DNA of 64,000 bases, taken from assembly GCF_000499845.2 (NCBI RefSeq), contig NC_023749.2, positions 4,311,030-4,375,029 of the forward strand, in the 5' to 3' direction. The notes below the pieces were generated by a model, which did no database searches, was not told where the DNA came from, and saw only the letters and a program-made list of their open reading frames with translations. The position numbers and the translations under genes are program-made. This DNA is from Phaseolus vulgaris (lineage: Eukaryota > Streptophyta > Magnoliopsida > Fabales > Fabaceae). Shown here in pieces: positions 44,771 to 59,355 of the stretch (positions are counted from its first letter, which is position 1; every line of letters starts with the position of its first letter).

Positions 44771-46579
44771 ATGGAAGAGGAAGGCATAGGGTTAGTGTTG
44801 GCGAGAGCCACAGAACTTCGATTGAAAATCAGCAATTGCATCCACAAAGCCACCGCCAATGGCCCCTCGTCGCACGCCGCTGACGACGACGACGAAGAAG
44901 CTACCGAACGACTTCTCAACATTTGCGATGCCCTTGAAGCCTTGGAGACTCAGCTTTCTTCCTTGCAGGTGCCCTTTTCAAAATTAGGGATTTTTTTTAT
45001 TTGGGTTTTTTTTTTTTTATGATTGGGAATTGTGGAATGTCGTAGATTGTCTTTGTTTTTTTAAAAGGTTTTTGGTTGGGTTCTTGATTTGTTGCTGTCT
45101 TAGTGAGTGAGTTTGAGATTTGGGTGGTTGTCTTGTGTCTAAAAGTTATGGAAGTTTTTGTTGCACACCAGCTTCGGTTCATTCTTGTCGGTATCAAAGA
45201 CCAATAAACTCCATTTAGTGATGAAATTAGCTACTAGCTGGACATATTCAAGTTCAGTAACGCCTGTGGTTGACTACCACCACAAGAATCTGCAGTGTAT
45301 TTGCAGCCCGGGATGCTTTAGTTGATTCATGGATTGATCAAAACACTACCTTACATTTTCTTTCATGTTTTCAAGGGTTTTTATACTAAAGAAGACAACT
45401 TCTCATTGTTTTTATGCAGATTAAAAATAGTAAATAAAGTGGTGTTTTTTGTAATAAAAAACTGAAAAAAGAAAGCATTTCTTAAACTAAACAGTCCCGG
45501 ATTGTATTAGATGCTTGATAAGACTATTGTGGAAACGTGGTGTGTTCACGTTTGTGCTTTCTTCCAAATACAGTTTTCCCTTGCATTGCATATTTACATT
45601 CTAAATTAATGGTTTCTTCATTCTTAGCCTAGCAAATCCACAATGTGAAGTGAAACTTGACTGATTGGAGTTTGGAAGTATGTGATCAGTATGCCTTCAG
45701 TCCTTCACACTCTTTCCTACTTTGTGACGTTGCTAGAATATGATTTTGTTTATTATTTTCAGGTTATTATCATTGAACTTATATTAGTGCTTGTAAGATG
45801 ATTTTAGAAGTTTTTTTCTGATTTTTTATGCGTTTCTGTGGGAAAATAATCAAATTATGATTGAGATAATAGTTTGCGAATCATATGTATTGTTGTGCTA
45901 TTTACAGGTTCTGCAACAACAACAGCGATATGAAAGAGAAATTGCTTTGGCTGAGATTGAAAACAGTCGCAAAATGTTAATTGACAAGCTCACTGAGTAC
46001 AAAGGTAAGGAATTGGAAGTGATACATGAAGCTTCCACTTTTGCTAGTGAAACAGTGGAGCACAGCAATGATCTACTACTTCCTCCGTATCCTAGCCGCC
46101 CTCCATACTCTGTGTCTATGGACAAGGAATATCTCTCACAGATTCCTTCCGTGAACAAGTCTGTTCGTAATGGGTTAATGACGCTTGATCCAATGATTGA
46201 GGCGAACAAGAATCTCAGTGAAAAAGATCAAAGTCACGTTGAGAATGAGGCTAAAAGTTCGAGAAAAGGATTGGGATTTTTTATAACTTCTGCAGCCAAA
46301 ACAATGCTCACGGTAGTTGGCGTGGTATCAATACTAAGTTTGTCTGGTTTTGGGCCTAAGTTAGGCACTCGTTTCAGCGTGCAAGGCTGGCGTCACAGAG
46401 TAGAAAATCTGGAGAGATCTACAACTACAAATGGGGGCGAGAGACGAAGTATTCAGTGTCCACCTGGGAGAATTCTGGTGTGGGAAAATGGGGAAGCTCG
46501 ATGCCTAGTGAAAGAGAGAATTGAAATTCCATTTTCAGCTGTTGCTGCAACACCTGATATAAACTATGGATGTGGTTGA
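44771..46579 (+). CDS. PDV2: PLASTID DIVISION2 (PDV2), outer envelope division protein
   Basis: Two exons, 44771-44968 and 45908-46579; 289 residues, phase-0 intron. It starts MEEEGIGLVLARATELRLKI, the conserved PDV2 N-terminus. A coiled-coil segment follows (about residues 50-105: VLQQQQRYEREIALAEIENS), then a Pro/Ser-rich linker and one membrane segment at about 199-219 (MLTVVGVVSILSLSG). The roughly 70-residue tail ends in glycine (NYGCG). In Arabidopsis the N-terminal side faces the cytosol and helps recruit the dynamin ARC5/DRP5B, while the tail in the intermembrane space binds ARC6, with the final Gly important. Topology and role are inferred from that family. Length (Arabidopsis about 307) fits. 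Confidence 0.93.
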
Positions 46580-46924
46580 CAATGGCTTTTTGTACTCTGC
46601 ATTGTATATCAGTTCACTCTCTTATCTTTTTCTCTTGTTCCTTCGTTCTTCTTTTTGTCAATATGCTTTTAAAAATGTTATATTCAGTGGCTCTGTCATG
46701 GTTTTGGTAGGGAATGCAGTTGAACCTTTGTTTTGAAAAAGGGAGAAATTTTGAAAAAATATGCTCTGATTACTGAATAAGGGTGTGATGTTTTCACCTG
46801 TAGCTCTGTTTTTGAAAGTTGTGGTAATGCATTGAAGCTGTGCCTCATCGTTAGTCTCGACTTTGTTTTTCTTTTAACAACAGTTGAAACAGTTGAATTG
46901 TTAGTATAACATGTTATATGTATC
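46580..46924. other. PDV2 3-prime flank
   Basis: Probable 3-prime UTR and downstream sequence; no gene seen. Confidence 0.5.
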
Positions 46925-47265
46925 ATAGATAATGATACAACAGAAACACAAATACAAAGATATATAATAAAAATTTATAAAAAAAAATTGAGTTTTTACA
47001 AAATTAAAATATTTCTTTTTAAAATTGTGTTAGAATTGTTAAAAATTCAATAAATAAATTTTTGAATGAGATATTTCACAGAATTTTATGAATGTCTTAC
47101 AAGTGTTGATGATGTTTGATAAGTGTGTTTGATTTAGATATGATGTTTAAGAGACTTGTCCGATATTAGACCATTAATGATGTTTAAGAGACTTGTTCGA
47201 GATTAGACCATTAATTATGTGCATGTTGAAAATGTTAATTAATGTGCATGTTCAAATTGTTTGTT
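46925..47265. repeat. Dispersed repeat copy (partner at 27948-28306, opposite orientation)
   Basis: Shares an ordered series of blocks with the reverse complement of 27948-28306. Contains a 37-bp direct tandem duplication at 47141-47177 and 47178-47214 (TGATGTTTAAGAGACTTGTY at the start of each, 35 of 37 identical). The hexamer array of the partner is reduced here to a few degenerate ACA-rich units. Confidence 0.5.
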
Positions 47266-47928
47266 AACATAATACATAATGTTTTTTTGGGTACCATATA
47301 GTTCACTACATTATTTGTATAGACTCACATTATATATTATCTATATTTATTGTCAATTCTATTAAATAAACATTATATCAACCAGGATAGGTCTATAATA
47401 TTTATCATACTAATTTCTAAGACTAAAACTAAAATAAAAAATAACCTTATGTTATTATTTTCAAAAATATGTTACTATCACTGATTAAGTTACATAATTT
47501 TCTTAATCTTAAGTTAAGTTACATAACTTCTCATACACATGGTTCATCTCAGGTTTAATTACTTTCTCCACGTTTTATATAATATTAGTTTTTTATCTAT
47601 CATTTTTAGAATTTCAAGATGATATAAATTTTTTTATTATACTTTTATTTCCATTTTTATTATATTAGATAACTTATTAAAAATAAAATAATTAATTTTT
47701 TTTTCTTAATTTAGGTAATCCAATACCTTAAACACCTAATATAATAATTACATAGTTTTTCCAAATCCTAAAAAAATAGTAATTTTATATTCCTAAGATA
47801 ATGGTGATTATTTTAATATTTTAATTGATATTTTTATTTTCTTGGAAATATCAGAAAGAACGTGGGAGTGAAACAGGAATGCCTACCCATTGCAATGAAG
47901 GGGCAACCTCATCTTGAAGTAATCTCAG
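47266..47928. other. Intergenic and phytoglobin 1a promoter
   Basis: AT-rich, no gene seen. The last 80 bp resemble the corresponding part of the second phytoglobin promoter (TTGCARTGAARGG and TATAAAA blocks). Confidence 0.5.
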
Positions 47929-49062
<1,134 letters not shown>

Positions 49063-50003
49063 ACTCTACTTCCTTTCTCTCTGATTGAATGAGATTGATA
49101 AGGTTGTGTTTGGGTCTGTGCTTCTCGTTTGTGATGGAAAATAATATATCTATCTATCTATTCGCAAATTTAAAATCCTGTATTTGAAAGTGATCTGAGT
49201 TGTAACAAAAAGGGTACTGATAAATACATGGATTGATATGAATTGTAATAATTTGGGTCTAAACTTTATTAAGAATCTCTATGTGCATAATATGGTTTTG
49301 AGATAAAATGATTGCTGTGATAGAAAGAGAAAAAAGATATCAGAGATAGAAAAAGAAATATGGTGGAATTTTTATAATAATTATTGATCATATATATAAT
49401 GCATATATACACACCTTTGTTTATAAGAAATGATTACTAATATCTCGAGAATTGTGGCTACAAATCAGGATTAGAGATTACAAAATCACAAACAAATTAT
49501 ATATGTAAAACAAGATTCACTGATCATATATATTTATGTTTTGTTGTGATATCTTTAGGATCTGTAATGCTTATTCCTAAACAAATAGTACAGAAAAGTT
49601 TTGTGTGTTTGTGTTTCTCTGGTAGAATGGGAGAACAGAGGAGATAGTTTTGTGAAGCCTTTGGTTCAAGGGAAGGGAGTCTCTTCTCTTCACTTGCACT
49701 GGAAAAGAATCTTAAAAGAGTCAAAACTAATCAATACAAAACTGTTAACTTTAAACTTAACTATCACATCTTTCACCCATACATTATATATATTTTAGAT
49801 TTTCAATCAACTGTTTAGTATCTGATATTTTTTTTTTCTGTAAATTAAGTAATTCTCTTTGTTTAAGTATTTTTTTTACTTTATTTGTTTTACTCCACTA
49901 GTATATCTTATGTTTTGCCAAAACTAACTTTTAGATTTGTTACTAACTAATAAACTATTTAATAAATTTTTAATTTATAAATTTTGAGCTAATAAATCAG
50001 TTT
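49063..50003. other. Intergenic between the two phytoglobins (left part)
   Basis: 3-prime flank of copy 1, then AT-rich DNA. No gene seen. Confidence 0.5.
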
Positions 50004-50767
50004 ATTCATTACAAGAAAATAATTGAATATAAATTAATTTTAGAAAAAAAAATAATTAGTTGTTATATTAATTAACTTAGAGACCTAAAAAGTTTATGGT
50101 TTTTAAATTAATTTCTATTATTGACAAATAGTTTCTAAATTGGTACCTAAGGTTTTTGCTACCAAATTTAGAATCTAAATAATTGATAGCTAAACCTTAG
50201 TAACTAATTAAATACCAATTTAGAAACTATTTATCAATAATAGAAACTAATTTAGAAATCAATATTTTTTTAACCTCTCACTACAAGAAAATAATGAAAT
50301 AGAAACCAATTTCTAGAAACCAAAATAATTAGTTGCAATAATAACTAAATTAGAGACCATTTTAGAAACTAAAAAGAAATTTGATTTTTAAATTAGTTTA
50401 TTTTCTATTATTTTCTATTATTGTTAAATAGTTTCTAAATTGGTATCTAATTAGCAACCAAGGTTTTAGAGACTAAATTTAGAAACTAAATAATTGGTAT
50501 CTAAAACCTTAGTTGCTAATTAGATACCAATTTAGAAAGTACTTAACCATAATAGAAACTAATTTAGAAACCAATTTTTTTTTTTAGTTTCTAAAATGGT
50601 CTCTATTTTAGTTCCTATTGTAACTAATTATTTTGGTGTCTAAAAATTGGTTTCTATTTCATGATTTTCTTGTAGTGTCTAGAATGGTTTCTAATTTAAT
50701 CATTATAATAACTAATATTTTTTTTCTCTAAAATTTATTTCTGTTTAGTAATTTTCTTATAGTGATT
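50004..50767. mobile_element. Older CACTA-like foldback MITE, interrupted by a younger copy
   Basis: Body 50007-50764, starting CATTACAAGAAAAT and ending ATTTTCTTATAGTG, an imperfect inverted pair. It is flanked by the 3-bp duplication ATT (50004-50006 and 50765-50767). A second copy sits inside (50279-50677). Without it the element is about 356 bp. Non-coding. A 3-bp duplication and CACTA-type ends suggest the CACTA/En-Spm superfamily. Confidence 0.85.
50279..50677. mobile_element. Younger CACTA-ended foldback MITE, complete
   Basis: A 399-bp element with perfect 14-bp inverted ends CACTACAAGAAAAT / ATTTTCTTGTAGTG and the perfect 3-bp duplication TCT (50276-50278, 50678-50680). The two halves are inverted copies of each other around a centre near 50478 (AATTAGCAACCAAGGTTTTA against TAAAACCTTAGTTGCTAATT), so the transcript would form a long hairpin. 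Non-coding. Other copies are at 39332, 50007 and 53945. Confidence 0.92.
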
Positions 50768-51766
50768 CAATTAGAAGTGTATGATCAAAGTATTCAATAA
50801 AATAATTGGTAAATATAATGAATATAAAAAATGTATATTATATAAATGAATAATTATTTTATAGAAAAAAATATATTATTATGCGATTAAATTTTTTATA
50901 TATTTTAAAATAAGTACTTTTTTATTAAAAAATAAATACTTCTATATATAACTTTTATATGTCTTTTTATTTGATTTTATTTAAATGAGTTGATATGGTG
51001 AGTATTTATTAAATTAAATTTTTAAAAAATCCTTACACTTGAACTTTTTTTTCTCACAATTTTATTAAATGTAATTTCCACGTAACATCATATATTGAAA
51101 AAGGAAAAATTAAGGATAGTAAAAAAAGTATTAAAATATAAAGAATAATTATAAGTTAGAAATTGTTAAAGTAAACTACTTTCAAAAACTCTACTTTTTA
51201 TATTAGTCGAATTAATTTATAAGCTAACTTATCATATAGGCCAACATACTATAAAGTGTTTCATTAGTGTGTTAAACAATTATCATTATTATGTCTTCTC
51301 TGTTATATATTCACATTTACCCTATAATAAAATGATACAAATCACATTGATTGTTTCATTAAAAGAATCAGTACAAGAAAAGACAAGTGTAGTAAGCAGT
51401 GATTATAAGATGATCATAACAGGAAAAAGATAAATATATAGTAATCTGATCTCATCATGGCTTACGTAGGGTGTGCTCAACCAAACTAACTCAAGTTCAA
51501 ATTCAACTACACCACCATTTTGACTTCTCCAAACCAAGAAGCAGCCCCTGGTTTTTGAGCTCCTAGTATGCCACATTCCTACTGTTTCCCTTCTGATATA
51601 CAACAAATGGTGGCATGAACCAAATCTATTCAGATATAATCCAAAAAAAAGTGGTTTTTTGGATATATTTTACTATTCTAGAAAGCAAATTAATGGACTA
51701 AGAAAAACCTGAGTGGTATGACTCACCGTTGCAGTGAAAGGCCAACTTCATTTCGATGAATCCCAC
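50768..51766. other. Intergenic and phytoglobin 1b promoter
   Basis: AT-rich, no gene seen; the right end is the promoter of the second phytoglobin. Confidence 0.5.
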
Positions 51767-52850
<1,084 letters not shown>

Positions 52851-53944
52851 AGAGACTATTCCACACCTGCAGCTTTTCATTCCATCCCTCTCAAACTCAA
52901 TAAAATTGATGGGGTGCCATACTATTTTAATAATAAATCAAAGTCCAAGTCTTGGTGCTTTTCTTTGGTGTGAATGGAATATATTTTATGTAATGTATTT
53001 AGAGTTGCTAGGTAGAAAGGAAGTGTCTAGCATTAATTTAACAGTTCTGTAATTGAAGGTGGCTAAATGAATTATAGCTATTTGTGCCTTTTTACATTTA
53101 TTTGTGTTTTTCCTGATACCAATGCAACTTGCACCGATAATAGTCTTTGTTTTTGTGCACAAGCACCAATGATAACCCTATTGGAGTTCATGATGTTTCT
53201 CCACATCAGAACCAACCCAAAACAGAGGAATGGTAACCATAACTTGCTCCTCATTCCTAAGAAGTTGGAATTCTGATCTGGAAACTGTGTAACTCTAGCT
53301 TTTCTCAGGCACAAGCCAATGGTCTTTCACTGCACATGGATTATGGTTTGGCACAGTGAAAATAAGAGAACAGAGAAAGGAAAAATATTAATGGTTTGAA
53401 AGAAAAAAAAGAGTTAAAAAGTAGGTGGATCCTCTGAAAATTATTCTGCATCATCAATTTCTATAGTTTGATTATGACTTTGATGAGTACTTATCACCAC
53501 CAAAGGTTTCTTCTCCAACTATAGCTAAAACTTCTAAGTCCATTATTCTATTATGATAATAAAATGAAAGTTTAATTATGTTTTAAATTTTAAAAAGTAG
53601 CACAACTTAGACTATTGGTTCCTATTTTTTTTTAAAGTTTATTTTATTTCTTTAAAACTAAAAAGAAATCCTTAATTAAATTTGAGAGGACTAAAAACAA
53701 ATTTAATATTTAAACTTTAAACCCTAACCTCTCTAAATCTTAAGTCTCAAATTTTAAGAAACTCATTTTAGTCTCTTAAATTTAGTATTTAAGAATTAAA
53801 ATTATTTTTTTTCAATTTTAAGGAACTGAAAAAAGTTATTTTAGAGTAAAACCAAAATTATCCTAAATTCGAGACTAAAAATGTAATTAAATCTAAAATA
53901 AATTATGATAAAACTAAATTATTATTAATAATAATAACTAAAAT
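52851..53944. other. 3-prime flank of phytoglobin copy 2 and intergenic DNA
   Basis: The stretch around 53060-53320 has more balanced base composition, but no family was recognised in either strand. The rest is AT-rich. Confidence 0.45.
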
Positions 53945-54345
53945 CACTACCAGAAAATCATTGAATGAAAACCAATTTTAGAGATAAAAAAATTAGTTGT
54001 TATATTGATTAAATTAGAGACAATTTTAGAGACTACAAAATTTTTTAATTTCTAAATTAATTTTTATTATTGTTAAGTAGTTTCAAAATTTGTATTTAAT
54101 AAACTACCAAGGTTTTAATATACTACCAAGGTTTTAACTACCAATTATTTAAATTCTAAATTTGGTGACAAAAACTTTGGTGATTAATTAGATACCAATT
54201 TAGAAAGTATTTAACAATAATAAAAACTAATTTAGAAACCAAATTTTTTTTACTCTCTAAAATAGTCTTTAATTTAATTAATATAACAATTAATTTTTTT
54301 TATCTCTAAAATTTGTTTTTATTTAATAATTTTCTGAATAAGTAA
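53945..54345. mobile_element. Degenerate CACTA-like foldback MITE
   Basis: Starts CACTACCAGAAAATCATTGA and follows the family at 50279-50677 through GAAACCAATTTTAGAGA-like sequence to ATAATTTTCTGAATAAG, where the right end is decayed. It contains an internal 20-bp tandem duplication (TACTACCAAGGTTTTAA-type, 54104-54142). No clear target duplication. Confidence 0.75.
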
Positions 54346-56373
54346 TAATATATATAACAAAAATAATATTTACTTTTCTTATTTTAAAAATGTTAAAATA
54401 TTAATTTTCACTTTGTTTTTCTCTTATTTCTCTTTAATTAAATAACTTTAATTTTTCATTTAGTTAGTTCTCTCTTCTTCTTTTTTTCAACCAATCGCAT
54501 GTACCGGGTGTCCCACACCACGTTAATATTTTTGTAGACACACTATCCTTCTTTATTTTTTATTTTTTTTCTTGAACTAGGACTCACGTGGAAAGAAATA
54601 TATCATTTTATTGTAAAAAAAATAATTTAATATCGTCTAAATCTTCCAATTCAGAAATTTTAGTTTTATTGTTTTTGTTTATTTTTATTCTGTATGATTG
54701 ATGTTGATATGTCAAAAATCACCAGATAAATACAATGTTACTTCATCATAATATTATATTTCAATACCGTGTATATAAACAAAGAAAATAAATTGATTTT
54801 TTTAAGGAAACAAAAAAAGTTAAAACGATAAGACCTAAAAGTACAAAAATATTAAAAAAAATCGAACTAAAATGAGTAAAATAATGTTATGGAGACTAAA
54901 AAAAGTAAAATATTTAACCAACTTTCTTTTAATAAAAAACAGTGTGTATTAAAGCATCACTATACAACAGTGTGATCTCAATTAAGTGGCAGAGCAAGAC
55001 ACCTGAAAAGAGTAAATTAAAGGAAGAAAAAAAAAACATATACTTAAGGAGGAACACCGAATAACAAGTTTCTACACTCAATTGATATAAATTACAATTA
55101 CTCAAGTGATATAAATTACAATTGTTCTATATTACTAAAAATAGAAGAAGAAAATAATAAATTGATCTAAACTATAAGTGTTAAAAGTATAAGAAAAAAT
55201 AGCAAATTGATCTAGACTATAAATGTTAAAAGTAGAAGAAAAAATAATGGAATGTTGACATTGTAAAATTTCCTTAAGAAATTGTAAATTGGTGTTTCTA
55301 GTATGAAGTTTTTATAATAACAATTTTCTTTTCCAAATAGAAAAGAAAGTGCTCTATCTCATCTCATTCATTCGGAGAAAACAAACAATAATATAAATCA
55401 CTTTCAATACTATTATTTTAATATTTTTTATATTGTTTAATTGTAAACTTACTTTTTTATTTCTGTCTCTTACTACTCGAATCCTTTATGATCATACAAT
55501 TTCATATCTAAAGTTTTGGATTCAACCAAAGTCCCCACTTTCTCTCTACCACCCTGAAACTTGACCCCCAAACTTCAGATCTTTTGGAACATAATTGTGG
55601 GATCATAATTAATATGTATATCTTGAAATTGAAGACCTTCACCAATTAATAACCATCCATATCTATAAAATTTGGAATCTTCAGCTTCCTTTTCAACCTT
55701 TACTTTTAATACAATGCACTTTATCAGAATACTCATTGCCGCCCCTAGTCAAAGTTTAAATGTGTATGACGGAATCACTTATGTCATATGTATAACACAC
55801 ACACATCAACTTCATTTTTTATGATCCAGATTGCAGGCTCTTTACCAACGTAGTGCTCAAATTCAACTCAATATCTTTAATTTCCAAATACCTGAGGAAC
55901 AATCCAACATGAATGTATTTTTTTATTAATGTATGGTTCATAAATAACGACAACAACAGAGACACGAATAATGAATATTTTATTGTCAAGATGAAACCAT
56001 CATCATTGCAAAGTGCTAACACACAACCACTAAAATTCAATGATCTCAACAGCTTCTCTACAGCTAAAAAAATTTAAGTCGATCAGCATAACTATTCGAC
56101 ACAAATGTTACATGTTACATGCGCACTCCAAAGTAGGAATTAATTGATCCACAATCTGGTCTCTGTCACCTTAATTCCCTTGAAAATGTTTACTTCCAAT
56201 ATAATTCTTGATTGTGTTACTCATGAAAGTTTCTGTTGAACTTCAAAACTGCAGTCTGCAACATAGGGTGAGTTAAGGATACCTTGTCTCTTGACTTCAC
56301 CATCATGATCCAGCAGATCAATCCGCAGATTACACAACGAGTGTGAACATATCACAGATGCAATTTCCAAAAT
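54346..56373. other. AT-rich intergenic DNA
   Basis: No gene recognised. The right end includes the 3-prime flank of the PADRE gene on the minus strand. Confidence 0.5.
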
Positions 56374-56799
56374 CTAATGGGAACAGCCCAGAGAAACGTT
56401 TGAAAGAGTAGGATGTGTACTGAATTGTTTTTGTTGATTAGATTCTAAGATTGGGTAGTTAGGTGTTGCAGCGGCAGCTAGAGCTGCATTGGCCTTGATG
56501 GCTAGAGCCCCCAAGTCCTGAAGAGAGAGTGGAACGCGAAATTGGGAAAGTGGGACAAGGAAGTATATGAGACCCAAGTGAAGGTCTTGATTTGGAGGCA
56601 GAGGAAGCATTGGTGATCCGACATACATGGTTTCTGAGCAGCAGATGTAGCAGTTTGGGTTCTGAGACAAGACATGCCATGCCTTAATTGGCTCCTGAAA
56701 CTGCTCCAACCTTCCATCCATGTTCACTATGTTCACCGTGGATTGCCAACTCTGCTTTCCACCTTTCACTGAGTATTCAGTAGATGTGCAAATTCCCAT
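56374..56799 (-). CDS. PADRE / DUF4228 domain protein, probable N-myristoylation
   Basis: A single-exon ORF of 141 residues. It begins MGICTSTEYS: Gly2 and a small residue at position 6 fit N-myristoylation, and Cys4 could be palmitoylated. Next comes VNIVNMDGRLEQFQEPIKAW, the strand-rich start of the PADRE (DUF4228) fold, then VLSQNPNCYICCSETMYVGS and LPLPPNQDLHLGLIYFLVP, typical core motifs of the family. The tail is Ala-rich and then variable. Members respond to pathogens and stress, but their biochemical role is not established. Membrane association is inferred from the N-terminus. A TATA box at 56922-56915 fits this start. Confidence 0.9.
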   Translation of the reverse strand: MGICTSTEYSVKGGKQSWQSTVNIVNMDGRLEQFQEPIKAWHVLSQNPNCYICCSETMYVGSPMLPLPPNQDLHLGLIYFLVPLSQFRVPLSLQDLGALAIKANAALAAAATPNYPILESNQQKQFSTHPTLSNVSLGCSH

Positions 56800-56914
56800 A
56801 GGGTTGATGTTGGTTCTTGAGAGGGAGAAACTGAGAATGAAAGAATGAATGGAATAAAGAAATTGGTTGTGAATACTATAGTTGTTGGTGTGAGGTGGGG
56901 AGAGTTGGTGGTGG

Positions 56915-56922
56915 TATTTATA
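56915..56922 (-). promoter_or_regulatory. TATA box of the PADRE gene
   Basis: TATAAATA on the minus strand, about 115 bp upstream of the start codon at 56799. Confidence 0.7.
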
Positions 56923-57173
56923 AGCAAAGAAGAGGAATAAAATATAAGTTCAATGAAGGAGACATAATTGTTCGTTAATTGAATTTAATAATATGAAAAG
57001 TAATGCATGAAAAGCACGAAACTGATAGGAAGGTTTTGAACGTGCTTCTTCGTTGCTTCCTTTCTAAGATGTGCAGTGCTTTTGTCCTCATAGGTTATGG
57101 TCCCGTTTTCCACATGGCGTCAAGAGAAACTAATCATGGCTTCCCACATCCATTTCGATTAGAGATGATTTAT

Positions 57174-57444
57174 GTTTGAGATCCCATATCGATTAGAAAT
57201 GAGAAAGTGTATGTGAACCTTACCTTATAAGCCGGTTTTATGGAGTTGAGTTAGGTTTAAAATTTATTTCGTAATATGGTATCAAAGTCAGGTTAAAGTC
57301 TATCCTAGCAAATGATTGTTAGACTTATCATATCACCCGCTATCGAATCATCTAGGAGATCCCACATCGACTAAAAGTAATATTTCATTGTATATATAAA
57401 TCGATTTTATGAGGTTGAGGTAGACTTAAAGTCTACTTCGCATT
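57174..57444 (+). mobile_element. TRIM-like miniature LTR retrotransposon
   Basis: Two related direct repeats of about 95-100 bp (57174-57274 and 57354-57444) share GAGATCCCAYATCGAYTA, a TATA-like stretch, ATTTTATGRRGTTGAG and TTAAARTYTAYTTCG. Directly after the first is TGGTATCAAAGTCAGG (57277-57292), which resembles the complement of the 3-prime end of initiator tRNA-Met plus CCA (TGGTATCAGAGCCAGG), a typical primer site. The whole is about 270 bp and non-coding. A further partial start-like copy lies at about 57141-57173. Ends and target duplication are not fixed. Confidence 0.7.
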
Positions 57445-58698
57445 ATTTTTTATTGTTAAAAAGACAACGAAAACTGATTTTTTTTTTCTAGTTTTTCCCT
57501 ACAGAGAAAAAGTTTAGGTTAAAAAAGTGTAGTACTTACGTGCGAAGGAGTATAAGTAATGTGATTAGCATAAAAGTAATGATATGGGTTGGAGGAGAGG
57601 AGATAAGAGGGAGAAAGATGAGTGAAGGGATGAGAGATGTGGAAAATGACATGAGAATATGGTCCCAGAAAATGAAAAGAAAAGCATGTCAAGTTTGAAG
57701 TCTTGGAGTGTGTGTGTGTATGTGAATGGAAGCATCAGTGTATTTTCTATGATGATGCCTATTTTGTTTCCACATTGTTCTTAACTTTGCATGCCCATGG
57801 AGCCTCTTTATCACAAATCATCTTTTTCCCATTACATGTTTCCACTTTCCACTGTTTGCATCATCACTCTTTTATTCTATATATGTATCATCTTCTTCAA
57901 TAATTAATGAAAATTTTATGAACAATATAGTTTCATATCATTTTGAAAAATTAAGATTAAGAACTATTTATATATTACTTCTCTTCTCCTCTTAATTTGA
58001 TCAAGTATTTTTTGAAAATAAAATCGTGATAAATTAATGAACTTCAAAACAAATAATATCTTAAATTAATCGTGAGAGTTTTTTTTAACCAAAGTTTTCC
58101 TATAATAATAATACACTTGAATAATTATTGATAATAACTTATTTCACACACCATACCATTTCTATATCAATCAGTAAATACAAACTTTAATCATTTAATA
58201 GACTAAACATCTATATACGATTTTTTTTTTGTTGAAAATTTAGTCGAAATTAATGTAATCGTATATGCAATTTTTTTATTGGAGAAAAAATTGTAAAAAA
58301 AAGTATTAGTGTAATTATTAGTTGTTGCAACAAATACAGAACCAGTTTTGTTAATATTAAAATAATCATTTATTTACGAAATAGATAAAATTTACTTTTT
58401 TTTAAAGTAAGCATGTTATATACAGGTAAAATAAACAGAAATGTAATTATTTAATCAAACAACACTTTTTTATAAAAAAAAAAAATATGTACAAACAAAC
58501 CTACTAATAATTTAATGGTAAAAAATTATTTATCAAATTATTTTATTTTTGGAATTAATTAATTTAAATAAATATTCTCACAAAATATAATTTTAAAATT
58601 TAAAATATTAATTGTCATTCACAATTTATGAAAAGAATATTTAATTTTATACAGATAAATAGATTAATTAAATTTACACCTAAACTTAAGTAATAAAC

Positions 58699-58723
58699 TA
58701 TATATATATATATATATATATAT
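58699..58723. repeat. (TA)n microsatellite
   Basis: About 12 TA units. Confidence 0.9.
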
Positions 58724-59154
58724 TACAATTTTAATAATTATAAATTAAATAAATAATTTAGCTTGAAATTTTTTGGGTGTTACAAATAATCAACCAAAAA
58801 ATAAGTTAAATAAAAAATCAATAAAGCAATTTAAGTTATAAATGATTCATTGATTTAATAAAATTATTTAAAATGTCAAGTTATTTACATTCATCATTTT
58901 TTACTGCTAAAAATTGTAAAAAAATAATTAAAACAAATAAAAACTTAAAAAAATAAAAAGGTCTATTAAAATTAATCAACTCATTTTATTTATATTTAAA
59001 TTAATTGCTTGATTATGAAAAAACTTATATTAAATTTATTATTGTTATAATAGATTTTTTTTTTTTAAATAAAAGCTTTCATGTTAGGTATCACTATGCC
59101 ACTTAAGATCTCAGTTAGGCTGACACCTCAAGTAACAACAATCATTTACCACAT

Positions 59155-59355
59155 CACATGAAAAAAAATATTATTAAACAAAAAAAAAGAAAAAAAAAAT
59201 ACAAAAATACGGGGGACTAAACCAAAACCCATATGTTAACAAAAACGATACATATGTAGACTATACCTATTCATAAAGAATTCTAAGAACAGACAAGGTG
59301 GAAGCCTATTATACCAAAAAAAAGATTCTCTATGAAAAAATCCTAAATTAGCCAA
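59155..59355. repeat. Dispersed repeat copy 2 (partner at 3280-3480)
   Basis: Aligns with 3280-3480 in the same orientation over about 200 bp, as described there. The preceding 80 bp also resemble 54955-55020 (TATCACTAT, AGTTAGGCTGACACCT-like). Confidence 0.5.

Noticed and set aside
44644..44922. A minus-strand frame overlapping PDV2 exon 1
   Set aside because: It is a shadow of the coding exon and of the purine-rich leader; no family resemblance.
53067..53314. Possible gene downstream of phytoglobin copy 2
   Set aside because: Base composition is more balanced there, but neither strand gives a recognisable domain or splice-compatible partner exon.
56459..56717. Two other frames within the PADRE gene
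   Set aside because: Overlapping alternative frames of the same exon; only the 141-residue frame carries family motifs.
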